The notes beneath the pieces are model-generated. The model saw only the letters and a program-made list of their open reading frames with translations. It had not been told where the DNA came from and did no database searches. A stretch of 64,000 nt of DNA, taken from NCBI RefSeq assembly GCF_000383595.1, contig NZ_KB911581.1:8701519-8765518 (forward strand), given 5' to 3'. Source of the DNA: Streptomyces bottropensis ATCC 25435 (lineage in GTDB: Bacteria > Actinomycetota > Actinomycetes > Streptomycetales > Streptomycetaceae). The translations under genes and the position numbers were made by a program. Of the stretch, positions 43,000-51,536 are shown piece after piece. The first letter of the stretch is position 1. Each line of letters opens with the position of its first letter.

Positions 43000-45258
43000 C
43001 TACGCCAGCAGCGCCGGGATCGTGCCCTCGTGGGCCGTGCGCAGCTCCTCCAGGGTGAGGGTGAACTCGCCCTGGACCTCGACCACGTCGCCGTCCACGA
43101 CACCGATGCGCGTGACCGGGAGCCCCCGGGCGCCGCACATGTCGTTGAAGCGGAGTTCCTCGGAGCGGGGGACGGCCACGACGGCGCGGCCGGCCGACTC
43201 CGAGAGGAGGAAGGTGAAGGCGTCCAGACCGTCCGGGACGACCAGGCGGGCGCCCTTGCCGCCGAGCAGGGCCGACTCCACGACCGCCTGGACCAGGCCG
43301 CCGTCGGAGAGGTCGTGCGCGGAGTCGATCATGCCGTCGCGGGAGGCGGAGATCAGGATCTCGGCCAGCAGGCGCTCGCGCTCCAGGTCGACCTGCGGGG
43401 GCAGACCGCCGAGGTGGTCGTGGACGACCTGGGACCAGGCCGAGCCGCCGAACTCCTCGCGGGTGTCGCCGAGCAGGTAGAGCAGCTGGCCCTCCTCCTG
43501 GAAGGCGACCGGCGTGCGCCGGGCCACGTCGTCGATGACGCCCAGGACCGCGACGACCGGGGTGGGGTGGATGGCCACCTCGCCCGTCTGGTTGTAGAGG
43601 GAGACGTTGCCGCCGGTCACCGGGGTGCCCAGCTGCAGGCAGCCGTCCGCGAGACCGCGCACGGCCTCCGCGAACTGCCACATGACCGCCGGGTCCTCGG
43701 GAGAGCCGAAGTTCAGGCAGTCGGAGACGGCGAGGGGCTTGGCGCCGGTGGTGGCGACGTTGCGGTACGCCTCCGCCAGGGCCAGCTGGGCGCCGTGGTA
43801 CGGGTCCAGCTTGGCGTAGCGGCCGTTGCCGTCGGTCGCGATGGCGACGCCCAGGCCGCTCTCCTCGTCGACGCGGATCATGCCGGAGTCCTCGGGCTGG
43901 GCGAGCACCGTGTTGCCCTGCACGAAGTGGTCGTACTGGCTGGTGATCCAGGACTTGGAGGCCTGGTTCGGGGAGGCGACCAGCCGCAGGACCTGCTCCC
44001 GCAGTTCCTCGCTCGTCGCCGGCCGGGGCAGCTTGTTCGCGTCGTCCGCCTGGAGCGCGTCCTGCCACTCGGGGCGGGCGTAGGGGCGCTCGTAGACCGG
44101 GCCGTCGTGCGCGACCGTGCGCGGGTCGACGTCGACGATCTTGCCGCCGTGCCAGAAGATCTCCAGCCGGTCGCCGTCGGTGACCTCACCGATCACCGTG
44201 GCGATGACGTCCCACTTGTCGCAGATCTCCAGGAACCGGTCGACCTTCTCCGGCTCCACGACCGCGCACATGCGTTCCTGCGACTCGCTCATGAGGATTT
44301 CCTCGGGCGAGAGGGTCGAGTCGCGCAGGGGGACGTCGTCCAGCGTCACGCGCATGCCGCCGGAGCCGTTCGAGGCCAGCTCGGACGTGGCACAGGACAG
44401 GCCGGCCGCGCCGAGGTCCTGGATGCCGACGACCAGCTTCTCCTTGAAGGCCTCCAGGGTGCACTCGATGAGGAGCTTCTCCTGGAAGGGGTCGCCGACC
44501 TGCACGGCCGGACGCTTGGAGGGCTTGGCGTCGTCGAAGGTCTCGGAGGCCAGGATGGAGGCGCCGCCGATGCCGTCGCCACCGGTGCGGGCCCCGTAGA
44601 GGATGACCTTGTTGCCCGAGCCGGAGGCCTTGGCGAGGTGGATGTCCTCGTGCCGCATGACACCGATGGCACCGGCGTTGACCAGCGGGTTGCCCTGGTA
44701 GCAGGCGTCGAAGACGACCTCGCCGCCGATGTTCGGCAGGCCCAGGCAGTTGCCGTAGCCGCCGATGCCGGCGACGACGCCCGGCAGGACGCGCTTGGTG
44801 TCGGGGTGGTCGGCCGCGCCGAAGCGCAGCGGGTCGACGACGGCGACCGGGCGGGCGCCCATCGCGATGATGTCGCGGACGATGCCGCCGACACCCGTGG
44901 CCGCGCCCTGGTAGGGCTCGACGTAGGAGGGGTGGTTGTGCGACTCGACCTTGAAGGTGACCGCGTAGCCCTGACCGACGTCCACGACGCCGGCGTTCTC
45001 GCCGATGCCGACGAGGAGGGCGTCGGACTGCGGGGCCTTCTCGCCGAACTGGCGGAGGTGGACCTTCGAGGACTTGTACGAGCAGTGCTCGGACCACATG
45101 ACGGAGTACATGGCCAGCTCGGCGCCGGTCGGGCGGCGGCCGAGGATCTCCACGACCCGCTCGTACTCGTCCTTCTTCAGGCCCAGTTCGGCCCAGGGCA
45201 GCTCGACGTCGGGGGTCGCGGCCGCGTGCTCGACCGTGTCCAGAGGCGTCCGGCTCAT
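43000..45258 (-). CDS. purL: Phosphoribosylformylglycinamidine synthase, PurL subunit
   Basis: This 752-residue small-type PurL uses ATP and ammonia from PurQ to convert FGAR to FGAM. It shows SEHCSYKSSKVHLR, VESHNHPSYVEPYQGAATGVGG and GGYGNCLGLPNIGGE in the N-terminal half, and DLSDGGLVQAVVES in the second. ATG 45256-45258 overlaps the PurQ stop by 4 nt. It works as a complex with PurQ and PurS. Confidence 0.97.
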   Translation of the reverse strand: MSRTPLDTVEHAAATPDVELPWAELGLKKDEYERVVEILGRRPTGAELAMYSVMWSEHCSYKSSKVHLRQFGEKAPQSDALLVGIGENAGVVDVGQGYAVTFKVESHNHPSYVEPYQGAATGVGGIVRDIIAMGARPVAVVDPLRFGAADHPDTKRVLPGVVAGIGGYGNCLGLPNIGGEVVFDACYQGNPLVNAGAIGVMRHEDIHLAKASGSGNKVILYGARTGGDGIGGASILASETFDDAKPSKRPAVQVGDPFQEKLLIECTLEAFKEKLVVGIQDLGAAGLSCATSELASNGSGGMRVTLDDVPLRDSTLSPEEILMSESQERMCAVVEPEKVDRFLEICDKWDVIATVIGEVTDGDRLEIFWHGGKIVDVDPRTVAHDGPVYERPYARPEWQDALQADDANKLPRPATSEELREQVLRLVASPNQASKSWITSQYDHFVQGNTVLAQPEDSGMIRVDEESGLGVAIATDGNGRYAKLDPYHGAQLALAEAYRNVATTGAKPLAVSDCLNFGSPEDPAVMWQFAEAVRGLADGCLQLGTPVTGGNVSLYNQTGEVAIHPTPVVAVLGVIDDVARRTPVAFQEEGQLLYLLGDTREEFGGSAWSQVVHDHLGGLPPQVDLERERLLAEILISASRDGMIDSAHDLSDGGLVQAVVESALLGGKGARLVVPDGLDAFTFLLSESAGRAVVAVPRSEELRFNDMCGARGLPVTRIGVVDGDVVEVQGEFTLTLEELRTAHEGTIPALLA

Positions 45259-45935
45259 GCGTTGACCAGCTTCTTGAGGATCGAGGTGAAGAAGGGGAGA
45301 CCGTCGGTACGGCCGGTGCCGATCAGCGGCTCCACGGCGTGCTCCGGGTGCGGCATGAGGCCCACGACGTTGCCGGCCTCGTTGGTGACGCCGGCGATGT
45401 CCCGCTGGGAGCCGTTGGGGTTGAAGTCGAGGTACCGGAAGGCGACACGGCCCTCGGCCTCCAGCTTGTCGAGCGTGTACGCGTCGGCGACGTACTGCCC
45501 GTCGTTGTTCTTCAGCGGGATGTGGATCTCCTGGCCGGCCGTGTAGTCGGTGGTCCAGGAGGTCTCGGCGTTCTCCACCCGCAGCTTCTGGTCACGGCAG
45601 ATGAAGTGCAGGTGGTCGTTGCGCAGCATCGTGCCCGGCAGGAGGTGGGCCTCGGTGAGGATCTGGAAGCCGTTGCAGATGCCGAGGACCGGCAGTCCGG
45701 CCTTCGCCTGCTCGATGAGCGTGCCCATCACCGGCGAGAAGCGCGCGATGGCTCCGGCGCGCAGATAGTCGCCGTAGGAAAAACCGCCGCACAGCACCAC
45801 GGCGTCGACCTGGTGGAGGTCCTTGTCCTTGTGCCAGAGAGCGACGGGTTCGGCACCGGCGAGCCTGATCGCACGCTGGGTGTCCCGGTCGTCGAGACTG
45901 CCGGGAAAGGTGACGACGCCAATACGAGCGGTCAC
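45255..45935 (-). CDS. purQ: Phosphoribosylformylglycinamidine synthase, PurQ glutaminase subunit
   Basis: This 226-residue class I amidotransferase has the nucleophile C87 (GICNGFQ), and H196 and E198 (MPHPEH) complete the triad. It delivers ammonia to PurL. Start GTG 45933-45935 overlaps the purS stop (GTGA), and its stop overlaps the purL start. Confidence 0.97.
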   Translation of the reverse strand: MTARIGVVTFPGSLDDRDTQRAIRLAGAEPVALWHKDKDLHQVDAVVLCGGFSYGDYLRAGAIARFSPVMGTLIEQAKAGLPVLGICNGFQILTEAHLLPGTMLRNDHLHFICRDQKLRVENAETSWTTDYTAGQEIHIPLKNNDGQYVADAYTLDKLEAEGRVAFRYLDFNPNGSQRDIAGVTNEAGNVVGLMPHPEHAVEPLIGTGRTDGLPFFTSILKKLVNA

Positions 45936-46195
45936 TTTCCGGCCTCCGCGACTTCCTCGACCTTGACGGTGAAGTCCTCGATCACGGTGTTGGCGAGGAA
46001 GGATTCCGCCAGTTCGTGGATGCGGGCGAGCGCGGCGTCGTCCACCGGTCCGTCAACTTCCAGTTCGAATCGCTTTCCCTGACGTACGTCGGAGACGCCC
46101 TCGAAACCGAGACGCGGCAGCGCGCGCTGCACCGCCTGGCCCTGGGGGTCGAGGATCTCCGGCTTGAGCATGACGTCGACTACGACGCGTGCCAC
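45932..46195 (-). CDS. purS: Phosphoribosylformylglycinamidine synthase, PurS subunit
   Basis: This 87-residue small bridging subunit of the PurSQL complex reads ARVVVDVMLKPEILDPQGQAV early and DVRQGKRFEL later. Two GTG codons are possible; the one at 46193-46195 has GGGAG at the right spacing and gives the usual family N terminus, while the one at 46201 has the site directly attached. First gene of the coupled purS-purQ-purL operon. Confidence 0.93.
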   Translation of the reverse strand: MARVVVDVMLKPEILDPQGQAVQRALPRLGFEGVSDVRQGKRFELEVDGPVDDAALARIHELAESFLANTVIEDFTVKVEEVAEAGK

Positions 46196-46536
46196 TGGCA
46201 CTCCCGGTGTGTGGTGCTGAGCAGGTTCCTTCAGACTACCCGTACAAAATTTCTACGCGGGTAGATTCGTAGGAAACTACAGGGATTCCGGGTGACGGCG
46301 GTCACGATCCGGTATCAGGTGATCACCCTCACGAAAACTTCTGGGAAAGATCCCGGATCCCTATTGCGCGAGGGACACGCGGGCGGATTAAGTCTGTCTG
46401 CACATTGCAATGCCGGGCACTGTACAAATGAATTGGCAATAGCCGATACTTTGCCCAAATAACAGCCGGACAGCCGACATCTTCCTGACGTCAGGGCACG
46501 TCAACGGAGAGATGTCGCACGAAGGGACCGATATTC
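46196..46536. other. Divergent promoter region between purS and lsr2
   Basis: These 341 bp are relatively AT-rich for the chromosome (for example 46400-46460) and have no gene. They should carry promoters for purS to the left and lsr2 to the right; I could not fix -10/-35 boxes. No purine riboswitch aptamer is evident. Confidence 0.5.
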
Positions 46537-46854
46537 GTGGCGCAGCGTGTCGTGGTCACTCTCTCCGACGACATCGACGGCTCGGAAGCGGCGGAGACGA
46601 TCGCCTTCGGACTCGACGGCAAGTCGTACGAGATCGACCTGAACGAAGCCAATGCCAAGGAGCTGCGCAGGGCGCTCGCGCCCTACGTGGACGCCGGCCG
46701 CAAGCGGTCGAGGTCGGGCAAGGCCTATCAGCAGACCCAGGTCGCTCCGGACCCCGCGGCCGTCCGCGCCTGGGCCCAGGCCAACAAGCTGGAGGTCCCC
46801 GCGCGCGGCCGGATCCCCAAGCGGGTCTACGAGGCGTTCGCCGAGGCGCAGTAG
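46537..46854 (+). CDS. lsr2: Lsr2 nucleoid-associated protein
   Basis: This 105-residue xenogeneic silencer has an N-terminal dimerisation domain (QRVVVTLSDDIDGSEAAETI) and a C-terminal DNA-binding domain with the AT-hook-like RGR (EVPARGRIPKRVYEAF) that binds AT-rich minor grooves. In Streptomyces it silences horizontally acquired and specialised-metabolite genes. Start GTG at 46537. An AT-rich upstream region could allow self-binding. Confidence 0.96.
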   Translation: MAQRVVVTLSDDIDGSEAAETIAFGLDGKSYEIDLNEANAKELRRALAPYVDAGRKRSRSGKAYQQTQVAPDPAAVRAWAQANKLEVPARGRIPKRVYEAFAEAQ

Positions 46855-46934
46855 CCGCCGCCCGGGTCGGCCGGCCCTCAGGGTTCGTCAGCGGACCCCG
46901 GGGGCGGCCGACTTGGCCCCCGACGGCAACCGAC

Positions 46935-46965
46935 TTGCGTTGCCCCCGGGCGGATCAGCTAGAGT
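46935..46965 (+). promoter_or_regulatory. Probable promoter of the tRNA-Gly pair
   Basis: TTGCGT (46935-46940) and TAGAGT (46960-46965) with a 19-bp spacer, about 50 bp upstream of tRNA-Gly(TCC). The spacer is slightly long. Confidence 0.45.
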
Positions 46966-47015
46966 CTGGAGCACGCCGAGGGGCAAGGCCGAAAGGCCCG
47001 GCTCACCGGAGTCAC

Positions 47016-47087
47016 GCGGGTGTAGTTCAGTAGTAGAACATCCCCCTTCCAGGGGGAAGGCGCAGTGTGCAATTCCTGTCACCCGCT
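47016..47087 (+). tRNA. tRNA-Gly (anticodon TCC)
   Basis: Acceptor stem GCGGGTG with CACCCGC, anticodon loop CTTCCAG, 72 nt. CCA is not encoded. Confidence 0.94.
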
Positions 47088-47167
47088 CTGGATCACTTAC
47101 CGGACCACTGTTGTGGATCAGGTAAAGTAGTCCTCGCGCCGATCGGTGGGAGCCGGTCGGAGGCAAT

Positions 47168-47240
47168 GCGGACGTAGCTCAGTTGGTAGAGCGCAACCTT
47201 GCCAAGGTTGAGGTCGCCAGTTCGAACCTGGTCGTCCGCT
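47168..47240 (+). tRNA. tRNA-Gly (anticodon GCC), copy 1
   Basis: Acceptor stem GCGGACG with CGTCCGC and an anticodon loop containing TTGCCAA. Identical over 73 nt to the copy at 51408-51480. A TAAAGT box lies at 47123-47128. Confidence 0.96.
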
Positions 47241-47245
47241 CGTGA

Positions 47246-47280
47246 AAGAAGGCCCCGGTCCACTGGACCGGGGCCTTCTT
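47246..47280 (+). terminator. Terminator after tRNA-Gly(GCC) copy 1
   Basis: 16-bp perfect stem AAGAAGGCCCCGGTCC with ACT loop. The same stem occurs after copy 2. Confidence 0.85.
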
Positions 47281-47343
47281 CATGTGCGCGACCGCCCCAA
47301 CTCGTGCGCGTCTCCCCCCGACTCCGCCTTTGACGTCCTGGAC

Positions 47344-47391
47344 CTCTTTGGTGGCTTTGGCATCTTTGGCATCTTTGGCGTCTTTGGCGTC
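47344..47391. repeat. Nine-base tandem repeat
   Basis: Units of CTTTGGCAT/CTTTGGCGT follow each other about five times. They lie in a gene-free stretch before the ABC transporter gene. A short minus-strand frame over them would encode a Lys-Asp-Ala repeat, but it has no start signals. Confidence 0.6.
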
Positions 47392-47470
47392 CCTCGCGTC
47401 TGACATTTGTCATGCCGAGCGATGACACCGCGCACTGCTCCGCGGCTCTCCCCCACGGGACGCTGAGGAC

Positions 47471-48508
47471 ATGAAGACGAACGGGCACGACGACGTGAGC
47501 ACTCACGATCACGAGAACGTGGTCGAGGTCACCGACCTGCGCCGCGTGTACGGGGGCGGTTTCGAGGCCGTACGGGGAATCACCTTCTCCGTCGGCCGGG
47601 GAGAACTCTTCGCGCTCCTGGGCACCAACGGCGCGGGCAAGACATCGACGGTCGAGGTACTGGAGGGTCTCGCGCAGCCGTCCGGCGGCCGGGTACGGGT
47701 CCTCGGGCACGACCCCTACGGGGAGCGCGCGGCCGTACGCCCTCGCATCGGCGTGATGCTCCAGGAAGGCGGCTTCCCCTCCGAGCTGACCGTCACCGAG
47801 ACGGTACGGATGTGGGCCGGCTGCACCAGCGGGGCGCGGCCCGTGGGGGAGGCGCTGGAGATCGTCGGACTCGGGCGGCGGGCCGGCGTTCGGGTCAAGC
47901 AGCTGTCCGGGGGTGAGAAGCGGCGCCTCGACCTGGCGCTCGCGCTCCTCGGGCGCCCCGAGGTCCTCTTCCTGGACGAGCCGACGACCGGGCTCGACGC
48001 GGAGGGCCGTCAGGACACCTGGGAACTGGTGCGGGAGCTGCGGGACGGAGGGACGACCGTGCTGCTCACCACGCACTACCTGGAGGAGGCCGAGGACCTG
48101 GCCGACCGGCTCGCCATCCTCCACGAGGGCACCGTCGCCGTGACCGGCACCCCGGCCGAGGTGACCGCCTCCCAGCCCTCCCGCATCTCCTTCGAACTGC
48201 CCGCCGGGTACTTCCTGGGCGACCTGCCGCCGCTCGGCGAACTGGGCGTCACAGGGCACGAGGAGCACGACCGCGTGGTGGTTCTGCGCACGAACGAACT
48301 CCAGCGGGCGGCCACCGGGCTGCTGCTGTGGGCCGAGCGGGCACGGATCGAACTGCGCCGGCTGGAGGTGCGGTCGGCCTCGCTGGAGGAGGCGTTCCTG
48401 CGGATCGCGCGGGAGTCGGCGGAGGCGGCGCGTGCGGGCACGGAGTCCCGCACGGACACGGGAGCGCGTACGGGCGAGGGCTCGCGCAAGGGCGGGGTGG
48501 CGGTATGA
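47471..48508 (+). CDS. ABC transporter ATP-binding protein (exporter, drug-type)
   Basis: This 345-residue protein has Walker A GTNGAGKTS, signature LSGGEKRRLDLALAL, Walker B VLFLDEPTTGLD and the H-loop TTHYLEEAEDL. It is of the DrrA/ABC-2 exporter class, with the typical C-terminal extension. ATG at 47471. It is coupled to the permease by an ATGA overlap, and the two sensor-regulator genes follow, so all four form one operon. The exported substrate is unknown; a drug, lipid or peptide is possible. Confidence 0.92.
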   Translation: MKTNGHDDVSTHDHENVVEVTDLRRVYGGGFEAVRGITFSVGRGELFALLGTNGAGKTSTVEVLEGLAQPSGGRVRVLGHDPYGERAAVRPRIGVMLQEGGFPSELTVTETVRMWAGCTSGARPVGEALEIVGLGRRAGVRVKQLSGGEKRRLDLALALLGRPEVLFLDEPTTGLDAEGRQDTWELVRELRDGGTTVLLTTHYLEEAEDLADRLAILHEGTVAVTGTPAEVTASQPSRISFELPAGYFLGDLPPLGELGVTGHEEHDRVVVLRTNELQRAATGLLLWAERARIELRRLEVRSASLEEAFLRIARESAEAARAGTESRTDTGARTGEGSRKGGVAV

Positions 48509-49359
48509 GGACGACCACGGGGACGGATATGGGAACGGGAACGACGGGTGCGGGCACGGGAGCGGGGGCGGCGCCGGTCGTCGCGGCCGACGGGACGACG
48601 ACCCTCCGGGGGCGGATGACCGCGCTCGCCCGCGCCGAGCTGACGCTGCTGGGGCGGAGCCGGGCCACGCTGTTCACGGCGTTGTTCGTGCCGCTGCTGC
48701 TGCCGCTCAGCGTGCGGTCGGCGACGGACCAGATGGACCTGGGCGAGGCGGGGCTGAACGTCGGGACGGTCATGCTCCCCGCCGCCGTCGGCTTCTCGCT
48801 GCTGTTCGCCGTCTACACGGCGCTGACCAACATCTTCGTCGTGCGCCGCGAGGAACTGGTGCTGAAGCGGCTGCGGACCGGTGAGCTGCGCGACCCGGAG
48901 ATCCTGGTCGGGGCCGCGCTGCCGGCGGCCGGCATCGCGCTCGCGCAGTGCGTGCTCCTCGCGATCGGCTGCACGGTCCTGCTGGACCTGGGGGCGCCGC
49001 CCGCGCCGCACCTGGCCGTACTGGGGGTGCTGCTGGGTGTCGTGCTGTGCGCGGCGCTGGCGGCGGTCACCGCGAGCTACAGCCGTACCGCCGAGAGCGC
49101 GCAGGTCACCAGCCTGCCGCTGATGTTCGTGTCGCTGCTCGGGTCGGGCATCACCGTGCCGCTGGAAGTGCTGCCGGACCGGCTGGCGTCCTTCCTCGAA
49201 CTGCTGCCGCTCACCCCCGTGATCACACTGGTGCGCGGCGGCTGGACCGGCGACCTGTCCGCGTACGACGCCCTGGGCGCCGTCGCCACCGCCCTGGCCT
49301 GGACCGTGATCGCGGTGTTTGCTGTACGGCGGTGGTTCCGCTGGGAACCGCGCCGATGA
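48505..49359 (+). CDS. ABC-2 type permease
   Basis: This 284-residue protein has a Gly/Thr-rich cytosolic N terminus and six membrane segments (from TLFTALFVPLLLPLSV to ALGAVATALAWTVIAVFAV). It contains the ABC-2 segment REELVLKRLRTGELRDPEIL between segments 2 and 3. ATG 48505 overlaps the ATPase stop. It forms the membrane channel of the exporter. Confidence 0.9.
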   Translation: MRTTTGTDMGTGTTGAGTGAGAAPVVAADGTTTLRGRMTALARAELTLLGRSRATLFTALFVPLLLPLSVRSATDQMDLGEAGLNVGTVMLPAAVGFSLLFAVYTALTNIFVVRREELVLKRLRTGELRDPEILVGAALPAAGIALAQCVLLAIGCTVLLDLGAPPAPHLAVLGVLLGVVLCAALAAVTASYSRTAESAQVTSLPLMFVSLLGSGITVPLEVLPDRLASFLELLPLTPVITLVRGGWTGDLSAYDALGAVATALAWTVIAVFAVRRWFRWEPRR

Positions 49360-49372
49360 GGGGAGTTGGGGC

Positions 49373-50725
49373 ATGCGGGGGCCGGGGACCTGGTGGCGGG
49401 TGAAGAGCACGCCGGCGAAGGTGGAGACGTACACGCGGTGGTCGTTCCACATGTTCGCGGTGATCGAGCTCCTCGCGGCCGGACTGCCCGCCTTCGCCGA
49501 GGTGGGGCCGGGGCGGCCGGGCAGCTGGCTGCTGCTGTTCCTGGTGGGCGCGCACGCCGCGACCTGTGCGGTGACGGCGTCCCGGGCGCTCGACTGGACG
49601 CGCGGCCGGCGGGCCCAGCCCGTACGGCTGATGTGGGTGCTCACCGCCGTCACCGCCGTGGTCGCCGTCCTCACCTTCGTGATCGCCGATCACGCGGTGA
49701 CGGGGGACGTCGCCGACAACGCCGGCATCTTCGGCATCGTGGCGATCTTCGGCGTCGGTAACGTGACGCTCGGTGTCCGCGGCCGGAAGCAGGTCCTGGC
49801 GATCGTCGGCGGCTTCGCGGTGGGCTCCGCGCTCCTGGCCCTCCTGCTGGGCTCACCGGGGCCCGCCGCGCTGATCACGTCGGCGGTCGTGCTGATCAGC
49901 GGCGGAGCGCTCGCCTTCACGGCCGTCTTCTCCGTCTGGCTCCTCGACGCCGTCTACGAACTCGCCGACGCCCGCGAGACCCGCGCCCGCCTCGCCGTCG
50001 CCGAGGAACGGCTCCGCTTCGGGCGGGACCTGCACGACGTGATCGGCCGGAACCTCGCCGTCATCGCCCTGAAGAGCGAGCTGGCGGTCCAGCTGGCGCG
50101 CCGGGAGCGGCCCGAGGCCGTCGAGCAGATGATCGAGGTCCAGCGGATCGCGCAGGAGTCGCAGCGCGAGGTGCGGGAGGTCGTGCGGGGGTACCGGGAG
50201 GCCGACCTCGGCGTCGAACTGGCCGGTGCGCAGGGCGTGTTGGCGGCGGCCGGCATCGACTGCTCGGTCGACGGGGCCGAGGTCGCCGGGTTGCCCGGCG
50301 AGGTGCAGTCCGCGCTCGCCTGGGTGGTGCGGGAAGGAACGACGAACGTGCTGCGGCACGGGAACGCCGCGCACTGTGCGGTGGTGCTGAAGGTGACGGA
50401 GGGGCAGGCGGTGCTGACCGTGGAGAACGACGGGATACGGGCGGCGGGTGCTCCCGACGACACCGGCCGTTCGGCCGGCGGCGGGTCGGGGCTCGCCGGG
50501 CTGCGGGAGCGGCTGGCGGTGGTGAACGGGACGCTGGAGGCGGGGCCGGTGGGCGGGGAGGCGTTCCGGGTGGTGGCGCGGGTGCCGCTGGGCTCAGGGG
50601 GGCCGGGGATCGCCACGGGAGCGGGAGCGGGAGCGGGGGCGGAGGCGGAGGCGCGGGCGGCTTCCGCGTCCGGCTCGGCCGCTCGGGGTTCGGCCGCCTC
50701 GGTCGTACCGGGGGGCGCGACGTGA
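49373..50725 (+). CDS. Sensor histidine kinase (NarX/LiaS-like)
   Basis: This 450-residue protein has five or six membrane segments (FAVIELLAAGLPAFA; the last ends at AVFSVWLLDAVY). A HisKA_3 dimerisation box follows, with the phosphorylated His221 (GRDLHDVIGRNLAVIALK), then a GHKL ATPase domain (WVVREGTTNVLRHG; DDTGRSAGGGSGLAGL). It senses an extracellular or membrane signal and phosphorylates the following regulator. ATG at 49373 behind GGGGAG. The DesK-type arrangement fits an antibiotic-responsive exporter control. Confidence 0.92.
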   Translation: MRGPGTWWRVKSTPAKVETYTRWSFHMFAVIELLAAGLPAFAEVGPGRPGSWLLLFLVGAHAATCAVTASRALDWTRGRRAQPVRLMWVLTAVTAVVAVLTFVIADHAVTGDVADNAGIFGIVAIFGVGNVTLGVRGRKQVLAIVGGFAVGSALLALLLGSPGPAALITSAVVLISGGALAFTAVFSVWLLDAVYELADARETRARLAVAEERLRFGRDLHDVIGRNLAVIALKSELAVQLARRERPEAVEQMIEVQRIAQESQREVREVVRGYREADLGVELAGAQGVLAAAGIDCSVDGAEVAGLPGEVQSALAWVVREGTTNVLRHGNAAHCAVVLKVTEGQAVLTVENDGIRAAGAPDDTGRSAGGGSGLAGLRERLAVVNGTLEAGPVGGEAFRVVARVPLGSGGPGIATGAGAGAGAEAEARAASASGSAARGSAASVVPGGAT

Positions 50726-51384
50726 GCGACGTGACCGGTGCGCCCGGTGAGCCTGCTGCGCCGGAGGGGGCGGGGCGGCCCGTGCGGCTGTTGCTGGCCG
50801 ACGACGAGCATCTGATCCGGGGCGCACTGGCGGCGTTGCTGTCGCTGGAGGAGGACCTGGTGGTGGTCGCGGAGGCGGCGAGCGGGCCGGAGGCGCTGGC
50901 GATGGCGCGGGCGCACGAGCCGGACGTGGCCGTGCTGGACCTGCAGATGCCGGGGGCGGACGGTGTGAGGGTCGCCACATCGCTGCGGGCCGAACTGCCG
51001 GGCTGCCGCGTGCTGATCGTCACCGGGCACGGTCGGCCGGGCCATCTGAAGCGGGCGCTTGCGGCGGGTGTGCGCGGGTTCGTCCCCAAGACCGTCAGCG
51101 CGCAGAAGCTCGCGGAGATCATCAGGACCGTGCACGCGGGCAACCGTTATGTGGACCCGGAGTTGGCGGCCGACGCGATCTCCTCCGGCGACTCCCCGCT
51201 GACCGCGCGGGAGGCCGAGGTGCTCGAACTGGCGGCCGACGGGGCGCCCGTCGTGGAGATCGCCGAGCGGGCCGCGCTGTCCCAGGGGACGGTCCGGAAC
51301 TATCTGTCGTCGGCCGTGTCCAAGCTCGGGGTCGAGAACCGGCACGCGGCAGTGCGTCTCGCACGGGAGCGAGGTTGGGTATAG
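50722..51384 (+). CDS. NarL/LuxR-family response regulator
   Basis: This 220-residue protein has a receiver domain with D73 as phosphoacceptor (VLDLQMPG) and D27/D28, and a C-terminal LuxR HTH (LTAREAEVLELAADG, LSQGTVRNYLSSAVSKL). It starts with GTG at 50722, overlapping the kinase stop (GTGA). It probably regulates the exporter operon. Its stop lies inside the TATAGT box in front of tRNA-Gly copy 2. Confidence 0.93.
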   Translation: MSDVTGAPGEPAAPEGAGRPVRLLLADDEHLIRGALAALLSLEEDLVVVAEAASGPEALAMARAHEPDVAVLDLQMPGADGVRVATSLRAELPGCRVLIVTGHGRPGHLKRALAAGVRGFVPKTVSAQKLAEIIRTVHAGNRYVDPELAADAISSGDSPLTAREAEVLELAADGAPVVEIAERAALSQGTVRNYLSSAVSKLGVENRHAAVRLARERGWV

Positions 51385-51407
51385 TAGGCCTCGCGCCACG
51401 GCGCAAC

Positions 51408-51480
51408 GCGGACGTAGCTCAGTTGGTAGAGCGCAACCTTGCCAAGGTTGAGGTCGCCAGTTCGAACCTGGTCGTCCGCT
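51408..51480 (+). tRNA. tRNA-Gly (anticodon GCC), copy 2
   Basis: 73 nt identical to 47168-47240. A TATAGT box (51380-51385) overlaps the stop of the response regulator gene. Confidence 0.96.
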
Positions 51481-51492
51481 CGTGAGATAGAT

Positions 51493-51531
51493 CGAAGAAG
51501 GCCCCGGTCCACTGGACCGGGGCCTTCTTCG
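51493..51531. terminator. Terminator after tRNA-Gly(GCC) copy 2
   Basis: 18-bp perfect stem CGAAGAAGGCCCCGGTCC with ACT loop. It also serves the convergent purC gene, whose stop is 6 bp further on. Confidence 0.85.
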
Positions 51532-51536
51532 TCCCG

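Noticed and set aside
46196..46536. Purine riboswitch upstream of purS
   Set aside because: No three-way-junction aptamer pattern could be made out; Streptomyces pur genes are not known to use one.
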